Assembly (NCBI GenBank): GCA_937928195.1
Contig: CALEYZ010000077.1
Span: forward strand, 1-12,903
Length of the DNA: 12,903 bases
From: an uncultured Limnohabitans sp.
GTDB taxonomy: Bacteria > Pseudomonadota > Gammaproteobacteria > Burkholderiales > Burkholderiaceae_C
Reading direction: 5' to 3'
Part shown: piece after piece, positions 6,120 to 12,903 of the stretch
Layout: every line of letters starts with the position of its first letter
Numbering within the stretch: the stretch's first letter is position 1
The notes under the pieces: model-generated
What the model saw: only the letters and a program-made list of their open reading frames with translations
What the model was told of the DNA's origin: nothing
The model's database searches: none
Made by a program: the position numbers and the translations under genes

Positions 6120-8678
6120 TTGAAAACGGAATCTCGACATGCGTTCAAAGGCTTGTCACAAGACATTGCCGCCCTGCGCCTCATTGAAGATGGCCCCAAC
6201 TCACAAGAAGCCAGTCGCCGGCGAACTTGGTTGGACCGAATTGGGGACATGTGCCATGAACCCATGTTTGTGCTCTTGCTGGTCGCAGCGGGCATCTACC
6301 TGATCCTGGGAGACCTTGGCGAAGGGCTCACATTGGGCGTCTTCGTGCTTGCGGTACTGGGCCTCACCCTTTATCAAGAAGGTAAATCTGACCGTTCCAT
6401 CGAAGCACTTCGAGAACTGAATCAGCATACAGCGCAAGTCATTCGCGATGGGCAACAGGTCAAACTGCCCTCTGCCAACCTTGTGAAAGGCGATGTACTG
6501 GTCATTTCAGAAGGCGATCGAATTCCCGCTGATGGGGTGCTATTAAAAGCCGATAACTTAGAAGTCGATGAGTCGCTGCTCACAGGTGAATCCATCGCAG
6601 TTGAGAAACACACGGCGCTCCTTGAAGAAGCCTGTTCGTGTGTTTACTCTGGCACTTTTGTCATTCGCGGCCAAGCGCTGGTTCAAGTTACGGCCACAGG
6701 CCCTAGGACCGAAATCGGAAAAATTGGCACCACGTTGAACCAGTTGACATCGGAAGAGACACCACTTCATCGGCAGACTCAACAGTTGGTCAAGATTCTC
6801 AGCACCATTGGCTTGGTACTTTGCACAGCAATGGTTCTGACACTGGGATGGAGAACCGGCGAATGGCTGCCTGCCGTTTTGTCAGGCATTGCCTTGGCCA
6901 TGGCGATGCTGCCTGAAGAATACCCCGTCGTGCTGGCCGTCTTCCCTGCTTTAGGCGCACACCGCTTGGCCAAACAAGGTGTACTCACGCGGCGCATCAA
7001 CGCCATCGAAACTTTGGGGGCCACCACTGTTTTGTGCACCGACAAAACAGGCACACTCACCCAAAATCGAATGACAGTTCAAGCCTTGCTTGTAGCGTCA
7101 GAGGGTACAGAACAGGCGGCAATTTTCAACGTCACGCCAGGCTTGGAGACAAGCACCTTGCCTGAACATTTTCACGCCGTTGTAGAGCATGCGATCTTGG
7201 CCAGTTCTACCAATCCTTTTGACCCCATGGAAATGGCTTTCCATCAGTTTGGTCAAACTTGGTTAACAGACACACCACACTTGCATACCCATTGGGAATT
7301 GGTCCAAACCTATCCATTGAGCCCTGAATTGCGCGCCATGTCGCATGTCTGGCGGGTTGCAAACACCTCCCAATATGTGATCTCTGCCAAAGGCGCACCG
7401 GAAGCGATCATCAGCTTGTGCCATATGACGCCGCAAGCGCAAGCCCAATGGACGACGGCTGTTGCGCAGTTGGCCCAAAAGGGACTGCGCGTTTTGGCTG
7501 TGGCTGAAGGGCGGCATACAGGCACTGACTGGCCCAAGTCTGAACATGATTTTGAGTTTGAATGCTTGGGCTTGATTGGTTTGTCAGACCCTGTTCGAGA
7601 AGAGGTACCGTCTGCCATGGCGGAGTGCCATTTAGCGGGCATACGCGTGGTCATGATCACAGGCGACTACCCAGACACAGCACGGGTGATAGCGGCGCAG
7701 GCTGGCATGCCCCAAGGTGATGTCCTCACGGGCGATGAAGTCCAAGCCTTGGACGATGCCACATTGCAGCGGCGTATTCAAACCGTGAACGTTTGTGCCC
7801 GCATTTCACCGCATCAAAAATTACGCATCGTGCAAGCGCTGCAACGCAACGGAGAAATCGTGACCATGACCGGCGATGGTGTCAACGATGCCCCAGCCTT
7901 GCGTGCTGCGCACGTCGGTGTGGCCATGGGGTCGCGAGGGACAGATGTGGCGCGAGAAGCCTCAGATTTGGTATTGGTCAACGATGACTTTGCATCGATC
8001 GTTCGTGGCATTCGAACCGGGCGTCGGATCTTCACCAATCTGCAGCGCTCAATGGCCTACATTTTTGCCATCCACATTCCGATAGCTGTATTGGCCCTGC
8101 TCCCAATGCTCTTTGCGCTGCCGGCCCTGTTTTTGCCACTGCACATTGCATTGCTGGAAATGATCATTGATCCAGCTTGTTCGCTGGCCTTTGAAAATGA
8201 ACCTGAATCGCCCGAATGCATGACCTCGCCTCCCAGAGACACACAAGCACCTTTGTTTGGCATGCAAGCTATGCTTGAAGCATTTGGCTTGGGACTGTGG
8301 GTCCTGGCAAGTGCACTCAGCGCTTACTGGACGGCATCTCTGTTAGAGACACCAGCAGACGGCACTGACCAGAAGCGGTCCATGGTGATGCTGGCATTTG
8401 TCATTGCCAATGGCTTCTTAATTTTCATGGCGAAATCAAAAAGCCATTTGGCATGGGACACAAACCGACCGTTCAACCGGACGGCTTTCCTGATTGCCAT
8501 CGGCACCATTGGTTTGGTGGTGCTGACAATGTACATACCGCCCCTTGCACGTTACCTTGGTTTCACGGCACTCGATTGGGTGCCTCTGGGCCTCAGCATT
8601 GCCTGTGGTTGCTTGGGTGGGGTGGCCTATGCACTGAGACACTTAGCATCTCGCATGGCAGTCTTACTTCGCACTTAG
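6120..8678 (+). CDS. P-type cation-transporting ATPase (P2-like, ion unknown)
   Basis: Inner-membrane ATP-driven cation pump, 852 residues. It has, in order, the cation-ATPase N-domain (GLSQDIAALRLIEDGPN, 11-27), M1-M2, the actuator TGES (155-158), M4 with PEEYP (265-269), the phosphorylation site DKTGT (D308), the nucleotide-domain KGAPE (424-428), TGDGVNDAP (584-592) and about six C-terminal membrane segments. There is no N-terminal heavy-metal CxxC domain, so it is not CopA/ZntA-like. In M4 the usual PEGLP of calcium pumps is PEEYP. M6 carries E680 and D684 (LLEMIIDP) where calcium pumps have N and D, so the ion could be Ca2+, Mn2+ or another. The start is a TTG, with TAGGG eight bases upstream; the next in-frame ATG would delete the N-domain. 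It overlaps the opposite-strand carboxyltransferase gene by 15 bp. Confidence 0.9.
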   Translation: MKTESRHAFKGLSQDIAALRLIEDGPNSQEASRRRTWLDRIGDMCHEPMFVLLLVAAGIYLILGDLGEGLTLGVFVLAVLGLTLYQEGKSDRSIEALRELNQHTAQVIRDGQQVKLPSANLVKGDVLVISEGDRIPADGVLLKADNLEVDESLLTGESIAVEKHTALLEEACSCVYSGTFVIRGQALVQVTATGPRTEIGKIGTTLNQLTSEETPLHRQTQQLVKILSTIGLVLCTAMVLTLGWRTGEWLPAVLSGIALAMAMLPEEYPVVLAVFPALGAHRLAKQGVLTRRINAIETLGATTVLCTDKTGTLTQNRMTVQALLVASEGTEQAAIFNVTPGLETSTLPEHFHAVVEHAILASSTNPFDPMEMAFHQFGQTWLTDTPHLHTHWELVQTYPLSPELRAMSHVWRVANTSQYVISAKGAPEAIISLCHMTPQAQAQWTTAVAQLAQKGLRVLAVAEGRHTGTDWPKSEHDFEFECLGLIGLSDPVREEVPSAMAECHLAGIRVVMITGDYPDTARVIAAQAGMPQGDVLTGDEVQALDDATLQRRIQTVNVCARISPHQKLRIVQALQRNGEIVTMTGDGVNDAPALRAAHVGVAMGSRGTDVAREASDLVLVNDDFASIVRGIRTGRRIFTNLQRSMAYIFAIHIPIAVLALLPMLFALPALFLPLHIALLEMIIDPACSLAFENEPESPECMTSPPRDTQAPLFGMQAMLEAFGLGLWVLASALSAYWTASLLETPADGTDQKRSMVMLAFVIANGFLIFMAKSKSHLAWDTNRPFNRTAFLIAIGTIGLVVLTMYIPPLARYLGFTALDWVPLGLSIACGCLGGVAYALRHLASRMAVLLRT
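8664..8678. other. 15-bp tail-to-tail overlap of two convergent genes
   Basis: The plus-strand ATPase gene ends with TAG at 8676-8678, and the minus-strand carboxyltransferase gene ends with TAA at 8666-8664. The last codons of each are read from the same 15 bp. No hairpin with a T tract is visible here, so convergent transcripts probably run into the neighbouring coding sequence. Confidence 0.9.
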
Positions 8679-10241
8679 GCGTTTGATCTTTAGGAGTTCC
8701 CAAGCATCCTCCACCCATTCGCACAAGACAGCCCTTGATTCGCGAGGATCAATGATGTCGAGAATTCCAAATTTTTCTGCGGTCTTAAAGGGCGAGGTCA
8801 TGTTCAAGTAAAACTTCTCCAACTCGAGCCGTTTCGCCTGTGGATCGGCAGCCGTTTCAATTTCAGTTTTGTGTGCCGCCATCACCCCCCCCTCAATCGG
8901 AATTGAACCCCAACGCGCAGAAGGCCAGGCATATCGATGGTTCAGAGCCTCTCCGTATTTCGGTGCATGCATGCCGCCGGCCATGCCAAAACATCGACGA
9001 ATGATGATTGAAACCCACGGAGATTCGCACTCATGTATGGCTTGACCGACGCGTGTTGCGCCAAGTAATGTGCCAGCCAATTCAGCTTCAAGGCCTGTGG
9101 CATTGCCAGGTTGATCAACCAAATTAACAATTGGCAAACCAAACTGGCTGCACATTTTGACGTGACGTTCCATCTTGTACGCAGCTTGAACAGTCATCGC
9201 CCCACCCTGCACTTTCGGGTCATTGATCACCACACCCACAGGGTAACCATTCAAACGAGCCAAGGCTGTCACAACAGATCCACCTTGATAGCGACCAATC
9301 TCAAAAACTGAATCAAGGTCAAAAATACTTTTCAAGATCTTTCGAGGATCAAAAATTTGGCGGCGGTCTCTGGGGATGGCATCTTTCAACCAATCATCGG
9401 CACGACTTGGAGAATCGCTGCATGCTGTAACCGGCGCCAAATGGTGAACACTGCGCGGCATGTAGGACAAAAACTTTTGCACCTGTCGCAACGCATCGGC
9501 TTCATCGATCGCCTCGTTGTGCACTACCGCACTTTTTCTTTGAACCTTTGAACCACCTAAATCGTTTTTATCAATCTCCACACCATAGGCTTGACGAACC
9601 ACATGCGGGCCAGCCGCCATCACTTGGGCTTGATCATTGACCAGGACGGAGAAATGTGAAGAGACAACTTTGATGGCGCCTAAGCCAACACAAGAACCTA
9701 AAGCCACACCGACCACGGGAACCGTTTTGAGCAATTCATTCGCAGGCCAAGTGGGATAGCCTGGAATTTTGGTTCCTCCCAATTGCATCAACAGTTTCAC
9801 ACTGCCGCCAGCAGAGTCAACCAATCTCACTAAAGGTATGTGCATTTGATGTGCATACCGTTCGATGTAGATCCATTTTTCAGCGACTGTTGCCTCTGAG
9901 GAGCCTGCACGAATACTGAAGTCATCGGCATGAATTGCGATTTTTCGACCGTCAATGCGACCGGTTCCAGTGACGGTATTGGTAGGATCGAGTTGAACAA
10001 AACGACCTTCGGCATCCTGATGACCTTTGCCTGCAATACAGCCCATCTCTTGGAAGCTCTTTGCATCTAGGAGGGTGGCAATTCTTTGCCTCACATCCAA
10101 ACGACCACCCGCATGCAATTTGGCCAAAGCTTGCGCCCCCCCCATAGCCAAGGCCTGATTTCTGCGATTTTCTAATTCACTGAGTTCATCTTGCCACTCA
10201 CCTTCTGGCGTGAAACGTACGGGGTGTTGAATGGTTTTCAC
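8664..10241 (-). CDS. Acyl-CoA carboxylase carboxyltransferase (beta) subunit family protein
   Basis: A 525-residue protein with two crotonase-like halves, as in PccB/MccB and the carboxyltransferase subunits of decarboxylases. The N-terminal half has GRLDVRQRIATLLD (46-59), GTGRIDGRKIAIHADDFS (92-109), DSAGGS (142-147) and LGSCVGLGA (181-189). The C-terminal half starts at DPRKIL (298-303) and has VDQPGNATGLEAE (375-387) and RRCFGMAGGMH (415-425), loops that polarise the thioester and carboxybiotin. It carries no biotin carboxylase or biotin-carrier domain, and none is encoded in the window; a partner elsewhere, or a decarboxylase role, is possible. The substrate is not deducible. The GTG start overlaps the preceding stop as GTGA (10238-10241). 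Two runs of eight G lie in the coding strand (10143-10136 and 8892-8885). It is the last gene of the operon. Confidence 0.87.
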   Translation of the reverse strand: MKTIQHPVRFTPEGEWQDELSELENRRNQALAMGGAQALAKLHAGGRLDVRQRIATLLDAKSFQEMGCIAGKGHQDAEGRFVQLDPTNTVTGTGRIDGRKIAIHADDFSIRAGSSEATVAEKWIYIERYAHQMHIPLVRLVDSAGGSVKLLMQLGGTKIPGYPTWPANELLKTVPVVGVALGSCVGLGAIKVVSSHFSVLVNDQAQVMAAGPHVVRQAYGVEIDKNDLGGSKVQRKSAVVHNEAIDEADALRQVQKFLSYMPRSVHHLAPVTACSDSPSRADDWLKDAIPRDRRQIFDPRKILKSIFDLDSVFEIGRYQGGSVVTALARLNGYPVGVVINDPKVQGGAMTVQAAYKMERHVKMCSQFGLPIVNLVDQPGNATGLEAELAGTLLGATRVGQAIHECESPWVSIIIRRCFGMAGGMHAPKYGEALNHRYAWPSARWGSIPIEGGVMAAHKTEIETAADPQAKRLELEKFYLNMTSPFKTAEKFGILDIIDPRESRAVLCEWVEDAWELLKIKRLSAK

Positions 10242-11230
10242 TTGGCGACCAATCCCAATTCTTGAACCAACTCATTGATTGATTTCTGCTCTGACACCAT
10301 GTATTTGAGCGACTCCGCGTGGTCTCTGAAGACAGGTCGACCACCATTTTTTTCAACCAACGCCAGCCACGTTGGATGCTGCGACACCTTACGCATAGCC
10401 TCTTCCCAGAAGTTAATTTGTGCCGTTGACATATTGGGCGGCAACAGCAAACCGTTGTAGGTCACAAAATCGGCTGCAATTCCCTGTTCACGCCATGTTG
10501 GCACCTGCGCCAGTGGGCCCGTGCCCCGTGTGGGTGATGCACTGGCCAACACTCGAACTTTGCCAGCAGCAACCTGCGGCATGATCACAGGTGCAGTGGC
10601 TGAAATCACATCAATGTGTCCGCCTAATAAAGCGCCCATGGTTTCACTGGAAGCCTTAAAAGGCGCCACCGTCAAATTTTTGATGTCGACGCCTGCAACC
10701 TTCAACGGTTTCGCAATCGACAAATGTGTACCTGAACCCAAAGCTGGTGCCACACCTATCTTGAGTGAGGTGGCATCTTTGCGCAAAGCAGCAACCAGGT
10801 CTGTGCCAGTCTTTAGATTGGAGTCGGCACGCACCGCCACCATCTGAGTTTCTTCTACCATCATGGCCACAGGCGGGTAGTCTTTCAAGTCTGCTTTCAG
10901 CATGCCCGCAGCGATGGCAACCAAAGTGCTGGTATGAAATGTACCAAGCCAATGTGCATTGCCAGCATTCCGCTGTAACTGTTGCAATGAAATGATGCCT
11001 GCACCACCTGGCTTGTAATCAATCAGCAGAGTCTGACCCTGGATCAAATTCATTTGAACCAACGCGTCTTGAATTCCTCTTGCATAAATGTCCACAGAGC
11101 CACCTGGCGTGACACCTAGAACATAGGTTACACGATCTGTTGGCTTCCAATTGATAGGTTGTGCCAACGCTTGAAAGCCCAGGCTACCAAGGCCCAAAGC
11201 GATTGCAAATTCACGTCGTTGAAGTTTCAT
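10238..11230 (-). CDS. Bug/TctC-type periplasmic solute-binding protein
   Basis: A 330-residue extracytoplasmic receptor of the tripartite tricarboxylate transporter class, very abundant in Burkholderiales. The N-terminus has a signal peptide (about residues 1-23, ending FQALAQ) that contains two arginines before a hydrophobic run (QRREFAIALG), so Tat export is possible. The mature part shows the Bug pattern: TYVLGVTPGGSVDIYARGI near 34-52, YKPGGAGIISLQQL near 72-85, LGSGTHLS near 163-170 and a domain-two GGHIDVIS near 202-209. Members bind carboxylates or related small acids; the ligand here is unknown. No TctA/TctB membrane subunits are in the window. It lies 18 bp after the CoA-transferase gene and overlaps the carboxyltransferase gene by 4 bp, suggesting its ligand is what those enzymes act on. 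Confidence 0.93.
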   Translation of the reverse strand: MKLQRREFAIALGLGSLGFQALAQPINWKPTDRVTYVLGVTPGGSVDIYARGIQDALVQMNLIQGQTLLIDYKPGGAGIISLQQLQRNAGNAHWLGTFHTSTLVAIAAGMLKADLKDYPPVAMMVEETQMVAVRADSNLKTGTDLVAALRKDATSLKIGVAPALGSGTHLSIAKPLKVAGVDIKNLTVAPFKASSETMGALLGGHIDVISATAPVIMPQVAAGKVRVLASASPTRGTGPLAQVPTWREQGIAADFVTYNGLLLPPNMSTAQINFWEEAMRKVSQHPTWLALVEKNGGRPVFRDHAESLKYMVSEQKSINELVQELGLVAK

Positions 11231-11248
11231 GCTGTCTCTCAGTTATGG

Positions 11249-12427
11249 TCAGTTAGAGGTTGGAAATGCCGCTCTGACTTCGGCCGTGTCTTGACCTAGT
11301 TCATGGCCGGTATGTCTTATCGATCCGGGCGTGCGAGATAAACGTGGCACAACGCCCATTTGTGTGGTGTGGCCAATTTTGGGATGTGGCACTTTGACCA
11401 ACATGTTTCGCTCTAAAAAATGCGGGTCTTGGTAAATGTCGGCAATGGTGTACACACGTGTGTTGGGGACACCAACCTCTTCCAGCATTGCAGCCAAATC
11501 GTGACAAAGATGCTGCCGAGTCCATCCAGCAATGATTTCGTCCAATGCCCGCGCATTGGCAGGCTCACCTCGAGCACGAATGTTGGCAAATTCTGGCACT
11601 TGCATCAAATCAATGCGTCCCATGGCCTGCATCAAACGCTCACACGTTGGATTGCTGTTGGCTGCAATCAGAATGTAGCTGTCGTCTTTGGTGGGATACA
11701 AACTGTTTGGGGCCATGCGAGGCAAATTGGCACCTTCACGTTTGGGTATCGTGCCGTGCTTTTCATAGGCTGGCACGATCGGTTCCATTTGTGTAAAAGC
11801 CGTCTCGTACAAGGCCACATCCACCACTTGTCCCAAGCCCGTTTTGTCTTTTTCACGCAAGGCCGCCAACGCACCAAAGGCCGCATAAGTAGAAGTCAGG
11901 TAGTCTGTCGTGGCCAGTGCAACGCGGGCAGGCGGACGATCAGGATCACCCGTCATGTGCCTAACACCCCCCACTGCCTCACAAATGGCACCATACCCAG
12001 GTCTTGGGGCGTAGGGGCCTGTTTGACCAAAACCACTGATGCGAACCATCACCAACCCCGGATTGGTTTTAGACAATTCTTCATAGCCCAAGCCCAGTCG
12101 CTCCATGACACCGGGTCGATTATTTTCGACCAGAATATCTGCGCTTTGAATCATGGTTTTGGCAACGCGCAAGTCGTGCGAATTTTTCAGATCCAACACC
12201 ACTGATTTTTTATTTCGAAGCAGCGATGCGGCATACAAGGAGACATCCTCAACATGTTGGCCCATCTGCCGTACTGGGTCTCCTTCAGGCGGCTCAATTT
12301 TGATCACTTCAGCACCAAAATCACCCATCAAACGCGTACAGGCAGGCCCTGCAATCGTGGAGCAAATTTCAATGACCCGTATGCCGCGCAAAGGCCCTGT
12401 GGCCTCAGTTACATTGGAATTGTTCAT
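11249..12427 (-). CDS. CaiB/BaiF-type (family III) CoA-transferase
   Basis: Cytoplasmic enzyme moving CoA between carboxylic acids, 392 residues, normal for the family. Recognisable are LRGIRVIEICSTIAGPACTRLMGDFGAEVIKIEPPEGD starting at residue 13 (the CoA-binding Rossmann-like start), NKKSVVLDL (72-80), ILVENNRPGVMERLGL (98-113), the PGYGAICEAVGG stretch (143-154), and the presumed nucleophile D175 in ATTDYLTS. The substrate is not readable from sequence; the donor is often succinyl-CoA or a related thioester. The ATG at 12427 overlaps the regulator stop as ATGA (12424-12427), with AGGA eight bases upstream. The next gene is 18 bp downstream. With a solute receptor and a carboxyltransferase subunit following, activation of an imported acid for (de)carboxylation is a reasonable inference. 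Confidence 0.93.
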   Translation of the reverse strand: MNNSNVTEATGPLRGIRVIEICSTIAGPACTRLMGDFGAEVIKIEPPEGDPVRQMGQHVEDVSLYAASLLRNKKSVVLDLKNSHDLRVAKTMIQSADILVENNRPGVMERLGLGYEELSKTNPGLVMVRISGFGQTGPYAPRPGYGAICEAVGGVRHMTGDPDRPPARVALATTDYLTSTYAAFGALAALREKDKTGLGQVVDVALYETAFTQMEPIVPAYEKHGTIPKREGANLPRMAPNSLYPTKDDSYILIAANSNPTCERLMQAMGRIDLMQVPEFANIRARGEPANARALDEIIAGWTRQHLCHDLAAMLEEVGVPNTRVYTIADIYQDPHFLERNMLVKVPHPKIGHTTQMGVVPRLSRTPGSIRHTGHELGQDTAEVRAAFPTSN

Positions 12428-12903
12428 TTGAATTTTCCTGATTTGGCGGCGGCCATCACAGTCATCTGACGTGTTGATTCCTGGCTTGATTCATAAATAC
12501 GTGTTCGAGCCAAGGCCACCAAACTTTCCACATCCCCTTTGCGCTGTGCATCTAAGGCCATTCGCCACAGACTGGCGGAGCGTTGGCGTCGCTCAACTGT
12601 GGCCAATCCCAATTTGCTGTAACGCAATGTTTGCAAAGACAAACCCGTCAGCAATCGATGCAGTTTTTGATTACCTGCCAAACGAGCGCACAACAGAATC
12701 AATCGGTAAGTGGTTTCTGCATACTCATCGCCCCCCTGAGGATTTGCTGCAAGTTTTTCTAACCTGTCGGTGCCTGAAGCCAAAATTTGGAGCCACTCTG
12801 CGGAGGGCTGACTTCCAATTTTGCGAATGACCACCTCAAATAAGCCCGCGCGAATTTCCATCAATTCATCGAGTTCCGTCACAGACAGTTCAGTGACAAT
12901 GGC
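12424..12903 (-). CDS. FCD-domain (GntR family) transcriptional regulator, C-terminal part only
   Basis: The open frame continues to the right edge, so the N-terminal winged-helix domain and true start lie outside; 159 residues are present. The fragment is almost all helical. It reads like an FCD effector domain: VTELDELMEIRAGLFEVVIRK at the start, LAGNQKL in the middle, and a final helix pair around ALDAQRKGDVESLVALARTR. Ligand-binding FCD domains usually hold a metal through an Asp and three His. Aligning on the GN and KGD landmarks, those positions here appear to be Tyr, Leu, Ala and Tyr, so metal binding is doubtful. It is the promoter-proximal gene of the operon and shares ATGA with the CoA-transferase gene, so it likely controls its own transcript. 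The GTG at 12882 is internal, not a start. Confidence 0.75.
   Translation of the reverse strand, partial: AIVTELSVTELDELMEIRAGLFEVVIRKIGSQPSAEWLQILASGTDRLEKLAANPQGGDEYAETTYRLILLCARLAGNQKLHRLLTGLSLQTLRYSKLGLATVERRQRSASLWRMALDAQRKGDVESLVALARTRIYESSQESTRQMTVMAAAKSGKFK

Noticed and set aside
11420..12205. 261-residue open frame on the plus strand opposite the CoA-transferase gene
   Set aside because: Its protein is Cys/His/Gln-rich with no recognisable family, and it lies wholly antisense to a well conserved gene.

Overview
The window looks like chromosome of a Gram-negative, facultatively respiring betaproteobacterium, probably Burkholderiales. The grounds are the protein style, a tricarboxylate-type (Bug/TctC) binding protein next to a family III CoA-transferase, and the Nap and P-type ATPase sequences. 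This is inference from recognition, not a search. Base composition looks near 50% GC by eye, and coding density is very high: no stretch over about 130 bp lacks a gene. I saw no RNA genes, insertion sequences, CRISPR arrays or integration scars.

Layout. (1) Positions 1-4298, minus strand: a periplasmic nitrate reductase operon in transcript order napD, napA, napG, napH, with napH cut by the left edge. Genes are 13-18 bp apart or overlap by 4 bp. (2) Positions 4299-4426: a divergent control region holding a perfect FNR/ANR-type box, TTGAT-N4-ATCAA, at 4349-4362. It is centred at -41.5 from a start site predicted from a good -10 for nap, and at about -42.5 for the opposite strand. (3) Positions 4427-8678, plus strand: mobB (molybdenum cofactor guanylylation partner), a membrane-anchored six-bladed beta-propeller of the strictosidine synthase/APMAP/SMP-30 superfamily, and an 852-residue P-type cation ATPase, with gaps of 51 and 31 bp. 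(4) Positions 8664-12903, minus strand: a four-gene operon in transcript order FCD-type (GntR family) regulator (cut by the right edge), CaiB-like CoA-transferase, Bug-type solute-binding protein, and acyl-CoA carboxylase carboxyltransferase subunit. These are joined by ATGA, an 18-bp gap and GTGA. The operon ends tail-to-tail with the ATPase gene, overlapping it by 15 bp.

How it fits together. NapA needs a Mo-bis-MGD cofactor, NapD guards its Tat signal, and NapG/NapH feed it electrons from quinol; MobB serves the last step of making that cofactor. A single FNR-type box placed correctly for both directions would switch on the enzyme and its cofactor supply together when oxygen is low. If no terminator intervenes, the propeller protein and cation pump come on too. 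The right-hand operon looks like uptake, CoA activation and (de)carboxylation of an unidentified organic acid under its own regulator.
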